Part shown: piece by piece, positions 1-15,700 of the stretch | Layout of the letters: each line of letters opens with the position of its first letter | Numbering within the stretch: the stretch's first letter is position 1 | DNA from: Enoplolaimus lenunculus | Lineage: Eukaryota; Nematoda; Enoplea; Enoplida; Thoracostomopsidae | Direction: 5' to 3' | Length of the DNA: 64,000 bases | Assembly: GCA_030248215.1 (NCBI GenBank) | Contig: JASANG010003208.1 | Location: 1 to 64,000, forward strand | Translations under genes and position numbers: made by a program | Notes under the pieces: generated by a model | The model's input: only the letters and a program-made list of their open reading frames with translations | Database searches by the model: none | What the model was told of the DNA's origin: nothing

Positions 1-706
1 AATCGACTTAACTCAAACAAGTACAAAGCGACGGTAATGTCGCATAAAAGCGGGTTTGCAAGTATTAGAGGCCACGGGAGGACATAAACAGAGCCCGCGG
101 CAATCGAGGGCGGGGGAACTGTGGTTGCAGGGCAACCACAGGACCCCTGCCCGACATTAAATACTCAAATATATTAAAATGCATCGGACTCGGTGGTGAT
201 TTTGTCGAAATATCGACTCTAAATTCGGAAGTAAAGGAAATATAGTTGTATGTTAAACTAGTATTCATGATTAAAATAACCATATTTAAAACTGAGCTTA
301 GTACAAAACGACGGACGTAAGGTGTAAAAACCCAATTATTAAAAATGATTTCTGTTAAAAAATATAATAAAATATAAGAAATATATAGTATTAAACTAGT
401 GTGATTGAGTTTTATCTTTTGTCCAAATGTACATCTAAGTGCCCGGCTCTTTCTCCATCTGCTTTAACCGGATATTGGTATCTCCGGCTTCGGTAATTTT
501 CCTTGTTGGCTTATACCCTGATTGCATTGCCACTGAGTAACGCAGGTCGTTTCTTGAACATTTATGTTATGCTAAATACGTTATGTGTTCTACGAACATG
601 TATATACCTAAAACTCGCGCGCATCGTAAGGTCTGTTACTGGTAGCAGGGCATATAAAACCGTGAAAAATTAATTTGTTCACGGAACCGGAGGGTGTTAT
701 TGTGGA
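1..706. other. Upstream flank of the AP-3 delta gene
   Basis: No gene, RNA or clear repeat was recognised here. A short phrase close to AGTACAAARCGACGG occurs twice (near 20-35 and 300-315), suggesting an old repeat fragment. The 5' untranslated region and promoter of the gene that starts at 776 must lie in or near this stretch, but no core promoter motif stands out. Confidence 0.4.
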
Positions 707-775
707 TTGAGTATGTACGTTAGTGCTTTTTGCGTTACCAGTTATAGATACTGCAGGAGTAAATTTTTTGACAAT

Positions 776-3700
776 ATGAGCCTCATGGTTAATGGTCGCA
801 GTAATGCAACTTCCGCATCCTCAGCAGCAAGTGCGTATGCAAAAACCGCTCTAACAAAGGTGCGAGGAAATCTTGAGCGAATTTTTGACAAGAATCTCAC
901 AGATTTGGTGCGGGGCATTCGAAATAACAAAGATAACGAAGTAAGATTTCTGTATGTTCTGTTACACATGAAGCGTAATATGAACGCTAAGGTTGTTTGT
1001 TTTTCATTGAAAAATGCTTATATTTTGCTTTGTCATGACAATAAAATCTTGGTAAAACACATTTATTAATTGTGAGATTGAAAGTTTTAGGAACGAATAT
1101 ATACTTTTCAAAAACAAAAAACATGGTTTGGTGTTCCCAGCTATTCAGCAATCTATACTGACTAATTCGCCGTATTTTACCGCACAGACTGCATGTAAAT
1201 CAATATTAATAATGTGTACATTATGTATTTTTCCAGGCAAAGTATATTGCTCAATGTATAGATGAAATTAAGCAAGAGCTTAAGCAGGACAGTCTTGCAG
1301 TGAAAGCGAATGCAGTTGCCAAACTAACATATGTAAGTTGAGCCTGCAAATCTTGACAGTATATGTATAGCTTCTTGATCTGAAGCCACGGAGTGGCGTT
1401 GGATTCAGAATAGAAATACATTTTTCGCATTTGCTGAAAGGCATGAATTGCTGTAGGGCTATGATGATATTTTAATAATTTTGTTCGCGAAAAACACAAA
1501 ATGTAAACGGAAGTTAATTTGAGTGTGAATCAGGGTGTCAACAAAGGTTCGGATTCGGATTCGACAAAAATTTGTGGTTCGGATTCGGTTGTGAAAAAAC
1601 CGAACCAATAATGATCGGCAAAAAGGTCTTTTCATTTTTAAATATTAAAAATTTTAAATGACTTGTTATATAAATCAATATTTTTTGTTTCAAGTCAAAT
1701 CTCGGAAGTGATGACGGGCACGACATATATTAAAAGTTAGAAGTTATGCGGCTGGCACTACGTTGATATTCTGAAACCAATTTTGATATTCTGAAACAAA
1801 TTAAATTATAGATACGTATATATCTGAAATTTGCAACATGCAAGATTCGGTTTCGGCAAATTAGCGCTGGATTCGGATTCGGATTTGGTCCAATCGTGTA
1901 TTTCGTTATATCGTTTCACTTATTATCGAATAAACAATATTTGGCACAAATTGCTTGAATTGACTTCATAACAACTGATACCTAGTCGAGAATTGATTTT
2001 TTGAGCAATTCGATCCTGGTCCTTGTGTATTGCATTGATGCATTGTACGTATGTTTGATTGTCTCAGTATTTGTCTCATAAAACTTTGCTTGTATTTAGC
2101 TACAAATGCTTGGATACGATATGAATTGGGCGGCATTTAACATAATTGAAGTTATGAGTTCTCCAAAATACACGTATAAGGTGAGCATGGTAACTAACTA
2201 ATTAAAGTGTATATATGTTTGAAATAAATTCTCCGGGGCCGGTGCTGAGATCTTGGCGCCGGTACCAACCGGGTCAGCTAATGAGTATTGGTAAGAGTGT
2301 ATTTTGTTTTGTCAAAATTAGCTGTTTATTGCTAGACACAAATGTTTTGTTAAAAAATCAAGCGTTGAGTCTAACTAAATACGTACTGTAACGCAAAAAT
2401 GATAATACAAGTACATGTTTTATAAAGTTTAATGCATAACCGAAACGCTACATGTATCGGTTTATCCAAATTTGTTCCCTAAACTACATTTTATAAGTTT
2501 TGTATGATTGTTCAATTGCTGTCGTAAATATGATTCCAGCTGTTGCGAAAACCAATTTGCGGCATATGTGTGTTTTCATAGTAAGGTGTTAGTTTATTTC
2601 GGCTACTCTGTGTAGGTTTAATTTAGTTGTTTTGTACCTATGGATAGGTATTAGTACTGAATTGTTTACATTATTGTCTTTCCGTTACAGCGTATTGGCT
2701 ATTTGGCGGCGTCGCAATCGTTCAACGAAGCGACAGACGTTCTTATGCTTACTACTAATATGATTAGAAAAGTATGCATTTAAATATTCTGTTGGTAAAT
2801 TGTAATGTGTTGAATGATTTGGGGTTTGAATTAGTGATGTTTATGCTCTAAGCTTCAAACACGAAGATATATAGTATGTTACATAGCAGTGTTACGGCAG
2901 GAATACGGCGATCTTGTGGGTCCTAAGTTCTTGAATTGATGTTCGCAAGATTATGGAGGAAATGAACAATTAGCCAATTTCAGGATTGCAATAGTCCTAA
3001 TGTTTATGACGCTGGCGTTGCACTTAGTGGGTTGTCATGCTTCGTTACTGCAGATCTTGCTAGGGACCTGGCAAATGATTGTGTTACATTGGTATGTTGT
3101 TACACAGCTGTGAAAGTTTAACATTTGGCTTGGGTTCAGGGATTGATTTGTTGTTACTAAGGCGCTAATTGGCGACTAGCTGTAAGGTTTCAGGCGCCTA
3201 TTTAAAAATGAATATATTTGGGTTATCAAAAGCTGTTACTTAAGATAAAAATTGTTTTCTCATGTGGTTTTTGAACAAATTCTTCAATCAAATGACGAAA
3301 AAATCTAAGTCCCCAACTTGGCGATCGACAGCGATATTTTCGGCGTAATCGCGCAATCATGAGCAAAAAAATACACTGATTTGACTAGCTAATTGTTTGT
3401 TCTGAGAAGTTTTTATCGTTTTATACAGAATATTGTCAAGTTTTCGTGAAAGTCGTTTCAAGGCAAGGCGGTTTTGTTGTAGTTAGAGCCTGCGTTTTCA
3501 GTCTAAGCACAGTTTGTGGTAACAATCAATGAGTAGACTGTAGCCATGCAGTGCATAGCATTAGCATAGAACAGTATTGTTCCGTTACTATAGTTATATA
3601 CTGCTTTATAGCTATCTTCATCGAAACCATATATTCGTAAGAAAGCAGTATTGCTGTTGTACAAAATCTTTCTCAAATATCCCGATGCACTTCGACCAAC

Positions 3701-6700
3701 ATTCCCGCGATTAAAAGAGAAACTGGAAGATCCTGACCCAGGTATGGATAGTTCTTTAAATAATTTTTGAGTGGCTGCCATCGATTTGTACTCGTGTGGG
3801 GTTACCGCATGTGTATGTATGTACAATTTTAAAGTTTTACACTCTGTAACTTCATCGTAGCACTTGTGAAATAAATTATATACTCTTCGTGTTAATTATG
3901 ACAAGCGTTAAGGTTAGATTAACAAAGAACATCGCTATAGGGTGAATTAAGGAATGTGCAGTTTCAAAAATGCACATGTGGTAAGGGTACCCCCAATACC
4001 CGTCAAATCAGTGGCAGCCAGTGAAAAATTATCGTGAAAGGCCCATTACCTTTCCATCCACATTAGTCGTAATTTAATAGAAGGCAAACCTCACCTCTCC
4101 CACATTGCTGTGTATTATGTTTCTACGCGTAAGCTAAAGTAATTTGCTAAACCTAAGCCTGTAATAATAATTGAGTTTTACAGACGGAGTTCGGCTTTTT
4201 AAAGCTCTTTGTTGAATCAGGAATTTAATGAACCATGTATTTACAAGTTTAACGAACCAGCAGTTATACCTTGTCTGTTGTATGATTTTCAGGTGTGCAG
4301 TCGGCTTCAGTTAATGTGATATGTGAACTGGCTCGGAAAAATCCGAAAAATTATCTATCTCTGGCGCCGATGTTTTTTAAATTGATGACGACATCAACGA
4401 ACAATTGGATGCTAATTAAAATTATTAAATTGGTTAGCTATGTATTTAGAATTTATTCTCGGACATTCAGTTTTGATATTGTATATAATTAAATTTAGTT
4501 CGGAATTTTTTAATACCGAAATTTTAGGCAGTGCTTCGATGCTAAATACTATGTTGATTTTCCGTTGTGTAAGTCCCAGTGTTATTAACGTTAATTTGTT
4601 TGATTTTAGTTTGGCGCTTTGACTCCGTTGGAACCACGGCTTGGAAAGAAATTAATCGAACCTTTAACTAATTTAATAAACAGGTATGCGTGTCGTTTGC
4701 CCAGAGCTTTTTAAGCAGCATGCAAATTGGCAACATATTACTGACGTATTGTGTTGTAGTTGTAACTGCATAGCACAAATGATAAAGTATAGTAAAAACT
4801 CATGTAAGTAAGATTTTGTATGAGGTCTAAGACTAAATTAAATTCTCCGAATTTAAACTATTTTCTACAGTTTAGTGGTATACGTTTCTAGTCGAATAGG
4901 TAAGGCAAAATGTGAGATTCATTTTATTCTATACTAGTTTCGCATCCTGCTTTTATACACTGCTGTTGCTTTGGGCAAACTGATTATGCGTGTATCTAGT
5001 GTAGACTTTGTCGTTAGTGATTATTGATTTTAGTACATCGGCAATGTCGTTACTATACGAATGTATCAATACTGTGATAGCGGTCTTGGTTACGGTTTCG
5101 TCTGGCGTTCCCGGTGATCATTCCAATAGCATTCAAGTATGCTGTTTTATTCTGTTGCGTTGAGGTTTAGCTACTTGAAGAGGTTTTATGAGGTTTCCAT
5201 AGGCTGCGGGCGGTTAATGAGCAAGTACATTAGTACATGTGGGACAACCTTGAAATTCTTGTTTACTCTGTTTGCAACTTTGCGATGTGTATAACTAGCA
5301 GGAAATGGCTTTTTGGCGAAGAGCTCGGAAACACGCGTTATTGTTGCTTTTGGGTGTTGGAGTTGAACGATACGCGATGTGCCCCTTTCAGCTAGGGAAA
5401 CCTCTTGTTACTTGTACGCAAGGCTAAAGTGCTTTATTTATAGTTAAGTCAAAAATGTACGGTCCGGTTTCTGGAGAGTGAAAATCAAAGTTTATAGCGG
5501 AACCTCGGTATGATAGCAATTAATTCGGCACTAACGAGAGCTGACAAAATACGCATAAGTCGTGCTTGCAACATCGTGATTTAAAATCATTACTTTTAGC
5601 GTTATTTTGGTATTTCAGCTATGTGTTCAAAAATTGAGCATATTAATTGAAGATTCCGATCAGAATCGTAAGTAACAACTGGTGATACCTTTGACAATTT
5701 GAAGTGACGCTTACACTATAATGCTATAGTGATAATTGCCCGTTTAACGTACTGTTTTGGAGAAAGCCTAGCTATGTGTATTTTGGCTCGCTTGGAAAAT
5801 TTCCAGCATTAGGCTCAACATATTCTTCATAGTGCAGAAAAAAGTGACAACTAATGCATTAACATGTATAATTTGCTCTTTCGTATTTTTGTGTGTTGAG
5901 CTCAATGTTCAGATCGTTCGCTTACTTCATTCTGAAGCGTGATTCGATATTTACACCGTTTTTGGACCTAGAATATGGCACAGAGTTGGTGCGTTAGAAT
6001 GGGATTCGTCATGAATCTTATCTAGATAAATATCCACTTCTCTTCTGAATATCTATCGCTTTTCAGTCAAATATCTTGGGCTGCTTGCGATGGCAAAGAT
6101 TCTCAAGACTCACCCAAAAGCAGTACAATCACACAAAGACTTAGTGCTCAGTTGCCTAGACGATAAAGATGAAAGCATTCGGCTTCGTGCGTTGGACTTG
6201 CTGCACGGAATGGTAAGGCACTATCGGGTATACTATTTCAGTTAACATCCGGCTAAAAAATAGTAGCCTTGCTCCGGTTTTAGAGTATGATATAATTCTA
6301 AGTTGGGCCGTACTGTTGTGTCCCCGGAAATTTTGCTGTTGACACAGTGAAACGCAAACCCTCGACATTCAGATTACATGCTCATTATTTTAACAACTGA
6401 GCTATTCAGCAAAATAGACTTTACACTACAATGGCTCAATATAACTGTAAGCATGGTGCTTGTCGTATAATGGATGTCAGTTGGTAATATTTATCGGGTC
6501 ATACCATGTTGATGCTGACACTTCTGTAATTTTGCCTTACTTCAGGTTTGATTCAGCGCTTATATAGCAGTCTGTTCTGTTTCGCAGTTCACGTTTGCAT
6601 AGCGATCCAATGCTTTTGGTCAATGTTGTTTTAATATTTAGGTGACCAAGAAAAATATAACGGATATCGTTCGTAAACTAATGATTCACGTTGAAAAGGC

Positions 6701-9700
6701 AGAAGGAACAGTGTATCGCGACGCATTATTGGCTGAAATAATACAGATTTGTTCTAACAATAACTATCAGTTCATTACCAATTTTGAATGGTTAGTGCTT
6801 GCTTTTTGAATTAGCTTTTTTTGCTATTTCTTTTTATGCAGTTCTGAAATTGGTTTAAGGTTTCACTACCATTGAGCAAGGAAAACAGAAAAACCATTGT
6901 GCAACCGTAATTCCTATTCCGGTTAAAATTTATATTTAAAACTAATTCCGGTTTCGATTCCGATTGCAATATAACGGGAAGACGACTTTTTCGTTCCGTG
7001 TGCTGTTTTGCTATTATACGTATTTCTTTTTAATTAATGACTGCTATTCAACTGCTGGCGTTTGAAATGGAAAGAAGGGCTCTCCAACTCTGCCAAACCC
7101 ACCTTGACGAAAAATTCCTCCATGTTCAGCCCCCCTCCCAACCCAGTCGAAGAATCCTCTTGCTTTGAAAATATTCTTACAAAACTGAAAGATTAAACAT
7201 TGAAGCTTCTAAATAACAATAAGCAAAAAATTGCTAAAACATAAAAAAATTAATAAAAGTTTGCAAATTTTTTAATCCCTGGTTTTTTCTAAAAAGCCCT
7301 ACTCAATCCGGGGCACCTCCGAAAAAGTTCATTTAGTCGAGATTCGACTAGCGAAATGTCTCTTAAGTGCGAAAACTGTGCATACTTTAAATTCATTTTC
7401 TTTCATTGTTTATAAAAGGTATATTTTCTTTCTTCAGGTATATTAGTGTTTTGGTAGAATTAACGAAAGTAGAAGGCACTAGCCATGGTGCTCTTATCGC
7501 CCAGCAGATGCTTGATGTCGCGGTGCGGGTCCAGTCTATACGGGCGTTTGGTGTGTCGCAAATGGTAGGTTTAAGATTTGTGCTATATACTTAACTTCGT
7601 CGCACCGCAATACACCGTGAACTTCTTCACAAAACACTTCTTGCTTTCGGTTTCTATACACATTTTGTAGCCACTAATTCTTTTCATCGAATGTTTAAAT
7701 GTTTAAACGGACAATGTTTTATCCTGTGCATCGCAGCGGTATTTGTCGGCTTTCGAGGCTTTAACAGCCCCTAAACGAGGGGGTAAGGGAGAAATATAAA
7801 GCTAGCTGTCTACATTCTTTCCCGCACAGAATGTGCTCTGTTGCACACACTTGTTAAAGCATGTATCGTAGACTCTTGGTAATATCAAGAGCGGATAATC
7901 GCTATTTAACAAGAGTGTGCAACTGGACACATTCTGTGGAAAAAAGTGTACCCGGCACGCGTTACGTTCTTGCCCTACCCCCTTATTTAGAGGGGGTACC
8001 ACCGGTGCGAACCATGTCACTTTATGTATGAGGTGTCAAACATGCTCCCCTTATTGTTCAATTTAGGGGTATTTATGTGACAGCGACCCCCTCTAAACAA
8101 GAGGGGTTCGGCCAAAAACACAACACCCAGTGGTACATTTTGTGAGATACGAGACCCCAAGAATTGCACACTATCGTCATTATCCACTCTTGGTAATATT
8201 AACAAATGGAGACAAATATTTTGCTGTTAAAATCACAGAACTTAACCATATTAACTTTTCAAATGGGATTGAGTATCAAGGCCTCGAATTTGAGTTAAAT
8301 AATGCACTGTTTTAGGCTTTGCTACTTGAAAACGCCCATGTTCTGCTTAGCTCAACTCAAATGAGCAACATTTGTGAAGTTTTATACGCAGCTGCTTGGA
8401 TTTGCGGTGAATTCTCAGAGTAAGGAGCTGTCATACGTCGGTTATTTTTTATCGTGTAGTTATGGTTATTCATATTATTACGTTCTTATGCCTTACGTTT
8501 AAGGCTTCGTTTTTCTTTCATTATTGTTATTTTTATTGTTATTATTATTACTATAATTATTGAATAGGTAGAATTATGGGTATTGTTTTGACAAACACCA
8601 TTGAGTCATTACTTCGCATTATATTTTCAGACATTTAAAGCATCCATTAGGTGTGATAGAAGCAATGCTTCGAACAAAAGTAACATTGCTTCCTTGCCAC
8701 ATACAAAGTTTTTACGTACAGAATATAGGTAAGTTTGGTCGTTTGGTGCGACAGCATTCACTGTTAACTATTAATCAGTGGAATTGTTCTCAATCTCAGG
8801 AAGTCTACTAGAAGTTCTTGATTTATTTTAGGCTGTTCGTTAGGAACTTAGACTTGCGGGAATGAGTATTTGTAAAATTCTTGTGGTTTCATTGCGGAAA
8901 ATGGGCTTTTGTTTTACGACTCTGCTGGCAATGTCCGCCGTATAACGGAGTAAGAACTCTTTATGTTCTATCGAGGGAAAATTTATTTTGATTCATTAAC
9001 GATTTGTCATGAAAATGACCATTGTTTTTGAATTTCAGCAAAATTGTACTCGCGAATAATTACAAAACTTGAAGAAGACAGAGACCACGGACGTATCAAG
9101 GCACTTGATCAGTTAGTATTAACGAAGTTGCCTCAGTATGAACTAAGCGACAATTTGGAAGTTCAAGAGCGAGTATGTTTTTTGTTTTAAAATAAATAAA
9201 ATTTATGGTGAAACCTTAATACTCTATTCCATCATGAATTAACGCGCTTTCAACTCAAATCTATTTTCAACTTTTAAATCCAACTTTGGCCATTGGAAAG
9301 GCAATCGTTTATTCATCACGACTCAGCTATTGTCGGGTTCTGTTCGAGCATGAGGATGCTCCCACGTCTTTAAGATTTTGTCCTGGGTACACGCACTATA
9401 ACACACATTGTGCAATGTTTTGTTCAATTTAACAGTTATAAGTACTAACTTTGTTTTAGGCATGCTCGTACTTAGAATTGATGAAACAGGTTGAACAGCT
9501 CCATCTACAAAAAGAATTAATAGCTGAAGATCTTGCTATTCTTTTTGACGGCGAGCTCAATCCAATCGCATCGAAAGCACAACGGAAAGTTCCTGTGCCT
9601 AATGGGTAAGTGTTGAAATATGAAGCAATAAATGTGGATGAAACTTTACTTTCGTAACACCTTTACCTCGTAGTAAATAATAAATTTCTTGTCATCGTGA

Positions 9701-12700
9701 ATTTATTAATTAGAAAGATATAACAGATTTCTATAGTTTAACTTTAAATTAAATGCAATTCAAAATGTATTAAAATTTCAAATGTAAAAGTATGGAATCG
9801 GTCCATGTCAGTGTTTCATTGTGTAACAGAATCTTGCTTGTCCAACAGTAAACAGCTATTTTGTCCAAACAGAATGCATTCGTTCGGAAATATCTATTGG
9901 CCCCGGTTCGTGCCAGCCCTGGCCCAGGTAAAAATTCCGGCCCCCGGGGCCACCTAATCATTAAATACACAGATGTTTATGTTTTATACGTGTTTTCCTG
10001 CTCAGCTCAATTTTCTATTTTAAACAAAATAACTTTTATATTTAATTTCGAATTGTGCGAAGCGGTATACATTTGTCGTATCCATTGTCTTGTTCGATTT
10101 TAAAACCGCCATATGCTTACCCTCTTGTACTCAATTTAACTTTAGACTTGACCTTGACGCATGCATCAACGAACCTGTACTGTCGAGTAGTTCGGATTCA
10201 GAAGTGGAGCAGTATGTTGCTGATGATACCTTTTCGGGCAGCATAGGAGGCAATGTTAATCGTTACCTTGCGAACAAGACGTTATTTTTAAATGATAACA
10301 CTCAACGAAACGAAGAGAAGCGCAAACCTGAACCTACACCTGAAGAAATGAAACGGGTAAAACTAAATATTGTGCTGTTTCGAATGCTAACAATAATACA
10401 TTATACAAAAAATGAAGTGCTGTTATATAAAAGTGGTGCATTTTTGGATGTGTTTCGTTTTATAAGCTAGCCCTGGTGCTTTCTCAGCAAAATTTTCCTA
10501 ACCCCATAGACTGTGCCTAGGTTTTACGCAGTAAACTATACGACCGTATCACGGATCAATTTAAAAATTCAGTAAGTTCACATTTCTGATGAGGGTTTGT
10601 GATTTTGCCATTCCAAAATATATGATTCGTTCGAAAATCCAGGGTTATATTAATTTATAAAATTTCTAATTCTGATTTAATTTTGATTCAGAGTTCAACA
10701 TCGGCCTTAAAATTTCAATGTGTAAGCTATTTTTTGCTGCTCGAAAGATTGTCATGTTTTGTAGTATCATTTTCCAGGCTCGTGAAGCGCGAGAAGCAGA
10801 AATAGCAAGCAATCCAAATTATCTTAAGGCGCATCCAATTCCTTCAGCTTCTAAAGATAACATTGCAAGCATTGCGGGGACAACGCCTGCCGCTTTGCCT
10901 GAAATAGCTCCGCTTGATCTTAAAACGCGGTTGGAGATTCCTGGTACGTAAGTGGCCCTTGTTAATGTGGAGCCTGCCAAAAGCTTAAGCCTCCAAGTAT
11001 TTAAGTCTCCTAGAGGACAGGCCCCTATAGTTAACATCTGCCGGTCCATACGTCATTGCATTAAAAGTTATGAAATGTCTTCTTTCAAAATATTGTTGTA
11101 AGTAGTCGTAAAAGAGTTTAGTACAATTATGAAGACAATGTGCGCAAAATGGTTCATCAGGCAGCGTAGCAACACTGTGTGTTTTAAAATTAGATCCGAA
11201 GCATTCCATTTTGGACTGAAACATTATGATTAGGTGAAATATAATTTATAAGCATTTATGTGCTAGATATATACATACCGTGTAGCAATGCTAAGTTTGT
11301 CACTTTAGCGAACATTTGGTCCACAGCCTGTGTAGGAGTACTATATTCTAAAACTAAATTCAAAGCATTCGATTTTAACCTAAAAATATTCTGAATAGAT
11401 AAATTTCCAACTTTATAAGTATTTTTGTGTTACTTACATTGTACATAGTGATGGTGAATATTTGCCCCACATTTTCGGGCGTTGCTGCTAGTATCATTTT
11501 AACTGCGGGACAGTTATTAGAAGTGTCCAAATGTATGAAAATTGCTGGAATACAGAAACAAAACAACTTATCCTAATCACATATTTCTAGCAGCTTATAT
11601 TTTAGGTATGATTGGTTTGAAACGGTACGAACAGGAGTTTCAGCAGAGCCAGCTAACTGCACCGCTAGCTTGGAATAACGACGATACATGTGTAAAAGCT
11701 AGAAAGTCCAAACGCAACAAAAAGAAAGATCGTCGCAAGGTCAAAACAAAAGATATATCAAGTGGTGAGGAAGAAACAACCCATGCTGTCCATGTGGTAT
11801 GTGGAGTCGTTTGTATATTTAACAACATAAAAGTGAATATTGCTTGATCTGTTGTTTTATTATGTTACTGATGTATGGTTCTCAGAATGGAAGATCTTTA
11901 GAAAAGTCCCGTGGATGTTTTCAGGTTTCAGGACTGGCAACTGACGAAGACTATTAATGAATGTAGAAGGCTATTATCGATCAGTCGTCAACTTTTTTAA
12001 CTGCAGTGTGGTTAGAATCGTTCAAATTTTGTCAATGCAAATTAAAATGAAGATTTTTGTGTTAATTAGGTTAACCGGGGAGAAGGTGAGATGCCAGACA
12101 ACGCCAAATCAACTGATGACGAAATAGAAGCCGCTACCGTTAATGATCCTTATAGGGCACTTGATGTCGATTTAGATGAGTGAGTGTTAAGTCTTATTCA
12201 CGCTTACAAGTGTTAGCAGCGATAACTCGCAGCTGCAAATTGCAAGTTCAGGTTTTTGCATAAAAGTTTTTTGCGTTGAGCAAAATGTGTCATTTCTACA
12301 CTTGCTATCAAATTTTATGACGAAAGAACGCTTTACTATGCTTTTGTCTGAATTAATACGTTCATAACGCTGGTGGTTTGCCCAAAAAATGTGTGTTTGT
12401 CAGTCCTGCTTTAGTAATATAATAATTATGTATTTAGGCACCGTTTCTGTCGATTTACAGTTTAGTATTTGCGTGCGTGTATCAGTTTGTTGTCATGAAA
12501 GATTTTGCAACGTAACGTGATTATAGGTAAAAGTAATTCTTTTGGTTAAATGGATGCTTTATTTCTCACAATACTAGCTTGTTTAAGACCCCTAAAAGAC
12601 GACGAACGGCTGCCTGTGCCACAACATCGGATTTTTAGTCCGTCTGCTGCAACTCCTACTCCACCATTGTCGCACGGGCCGTCTCCAAAGAAAGAGAAAT

Positions 12701-15700
12701 CGAAAACCAGTCGTCACAAAACTAAATCAGCTGCAGATAAAGAAAAGCCACAGGTGAACTTAATATGTCAGAGTAATTGGGCATTGACCGTGGTTTATCT
12801 ATACTGTGAATGTAGTTGCGTGTTGGTTAAACCTGAAATTTTGTGAGAATGCAAAAATTATCGTCATTGAATGCATTGTTCAGTATTGCAAACCAGGGAT
12901 CGACCGGATATCCGGTTCCGATCTAATATTAGGTGAAAACGGACATTCGCACCAGTTCTGGAATCTGGTTTTAACCTACCGGATATCATAAAGACTGTAT
13001 TTCCGGGCAATCCAAGAAACTACGTATACTTTTTCATACTAAAGTAAAATTCAATGAACGCACACGACTCAAATACTACCAACAGTGCGCAAAATTTAGA
13101 TACCTCGTCCGGTTAGCATTGGTCTGATAAAAATTTACTTTCCGGTATAAGGTAAAGTTAATATCCGGCCAATCCCTATTGTACACTCTAACGTCGAGCA
13201 AAATGAACATATCGGCCGTGTTCCAGAAGCATGATTTATGCGCAATGTTAAGGTAAGTCAAGATGTAACTTCAGTTTTGCTTCTTTGACTTAAGTCGGAG
13301 ATTTTCAATAACAGTGTCTACTTGCCAAATTAATCGATGTTGTCGGGAAGCTGCGCCAATTTTGAGCATTATCACAGGATTTACAAACAAAAAGTGATGT
13401 AAATGACAGTAGTTGCGTAGTTTTTAAAAGTTTTGATCTTTAAAACTAAGCCTCTTGTCAAACTTAAAGCCAAAAACTGACTTAAGTCATGTTTCTTCTT
13501 CTGCTTCTCAAAGCCACGATCTACTGACCATAGGCCACGCCAGATTTGAGTCTAGCGCATGCGCGGAGAAAGCGGATAACATTGGCTGGCTCATCAAACA
13601 GCACCGTTTCAGACTTGACGGGTAGATATAGGTGTCGAACACTGTCGCCAATGGGACAGTCCCACAGTGCATGGTTTAGGTCATCCATCTCGTAGTTGCA
13701 CACTGAGCATCTTGGGTTTGGTGCTTTCCGAATGTGATGTAGGTACCAATTGAGGATTGGCGACTTTTCACCACATCTGAGCTGTGCCAAAATTCTCCGT
13801 TCCCGTCGTGACAGGTTGGCTTCTTTATCTCTGTTGGGTGAGGGTCTGATGCCGGCTCTCATCAGTTCGGCTGCCAACTTGTTTCGGTGTATGCGTTTGA
13901 TGGTAGTTTTAGCCGTCTCGAAGTCGATTGGGGCATCTGATTGTTCCATTCTGTTCCCTTCTCCAGCAAGTTTGTCGGCTTATTCGTTGCCTTCTATGCC
14001 AGCATGGCCAGGGATCCATTGGACAATGACTTTCTTGACCCTATTGCACACTTCTGACATTGCAGTCCAGAGATTCTCGAAGCTCTTGGTTTTGATTGAG
14101 ATGATTCCTCCATTGAGGTTCATGACTAGAGATTGCGAGTCGGTCAAGATCCATATGACATCCGTGGTTTGCAGTGGCAAGTTTCTCAGTTCGTGCAGTC
14201 CTTTTGTCATTGCAGTTTGCTCGGCTTTGTAGCTGGAAGTAAACCGGCCTGCCGGAAGGCTAAGCCTAATCTCACGGTCCTCCATTTTGATGTAAATACC
14301 GGCGCCTCCATTTTCGAATGATTCAATTGCTGATCCATCCGTAAACATTGTAATGGTAGGCGGATCTAAGCTACTCAGCGTCGCTTCTGCAGCTTGCTTT
14401 CTGGTTTCAGGAGTGCCTGTTTTGCGTGCCTCAATCGTTAGCTGACAGTTTGTTTCAAGGTTACTCGGTCTTCTCCATGGGCACATGTTTGGCAGCACGA
14501 GTTCTTCTCTTGGCAGTGATTCTAGACCTGTATCGGTTGCGATTGCTTTGCCCGTTTCACGCCACGATCGTACAGATTTCAGCCTTTCATTGATAGAGCT
14601 ATCTGCTGCGGTACGCAAGGGATTCGATGGTGGCAGTCTTTTAGCTTTTTCGTATGCTGTGGTGGCTAAGATAGCCTTCCGGTCTCGAAGCGGGACAAGG
14701 CCAGCCTCATTGAGCGTCTTCTTCTCATTTGAACCTGCACACGGTCCAGCTATGATTCTTGCACCGGCTGTTTGTTCCCGTTGCAGTTGTTTCATCGATG
14801 TTTCAGTAGCCAGTGGCATCCATGCACCGCCTGCGTATTCGATTGCGCTTTGTATGTAGGCCAAGAACACCGCTTTTAGATCTTCTTTAGCGCTTCCCCA
14901 GCACTTTCCCGCGATTGCTTTCATGGCGGAGAGTTTGCCTCGGACTTTCTTCTTCATTAGGGCCACGTGTTTGGTAAACGACAGCGTTCTGTCGAAGGTG
15001 ATCCCAAGGAATTTTGGGCTATCCGTAACACTGACTCTGGATCCATCCAAGTAGCACACGTTGGGTTTATGGCTCGCTTCTTTGTTATTTTTTGTGAAAT
15101 AACAAACTTCGGTCTTTCCTTTGCTGATTGTCATTTTCCATCTTTTAGCCCACTTTTCCAGTACGTGTACGGCCTCTTGCATTCTCTTGGCCGCATGATT
15201 CTTGTTTTCATCTCTCGTGATAAGCGCGACATCATCAGCGAAAAGACTGACCTCCACTTTGGGGGGGTAGTTCGTCGGCAATGTCGTTGATGAAACACAA
15301 GAACAATGAGGGCGATAACACCGTACCTTGAGGGACACCGCCATGGAATGGCCTGTAGCTCGAATCAGCGTATTCGTACTCAACCTTTGCTTTCCGCCCT
15401 CTGAGGAAGTTCTTTATGCATCGGTACATACATCGTGGCATCTTCATGTTCTCCAGCTTCTGTAGCAGACCTGCGTGCCATACGGTATCGAAAGCTGTGC
15501 TGAAATCTACAAGTAGCATCACTGACTTCTCTTTGTTCTGAAATCCATCGGCTATGTACTGCGTGATTCGTTGTACTTGTTGCTCCGTACTCCGTAGCGA
15601 TCGGAATCCATTCTGGTTCGGGCTGAGCTTGTTCGATGATTCTAGCCAAAAGGACAGTCTGGTTTTCAGCATTCTTTCGAACACTTTACATACGCAGCTT

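Larger units (their letters stand above)
776..9605 (+). other. AP-3 delta trunk exons (exons 1-17, about residues 1-643)
   Basis: Helical adaptin trunk, the part of large AP subunits that packs against the medium and small chains. It is by far the most conserved part of this protein; whole exons read almost as in vertebrates (KPYIRKKA, ITNFEW, LIAQQMLDVAVRV, VLYAAAWICGEFSE). Introns 13 and 6 carry repeats, but all splice sites are intact, so the trunk is under clear constraint. Confidence 0.95.

Noticed and set aside
3503-3826. 107-codon minus-strand frame
   Set aside because: It is the antisense shadow of AP3D1 exon 6 and its flanks.
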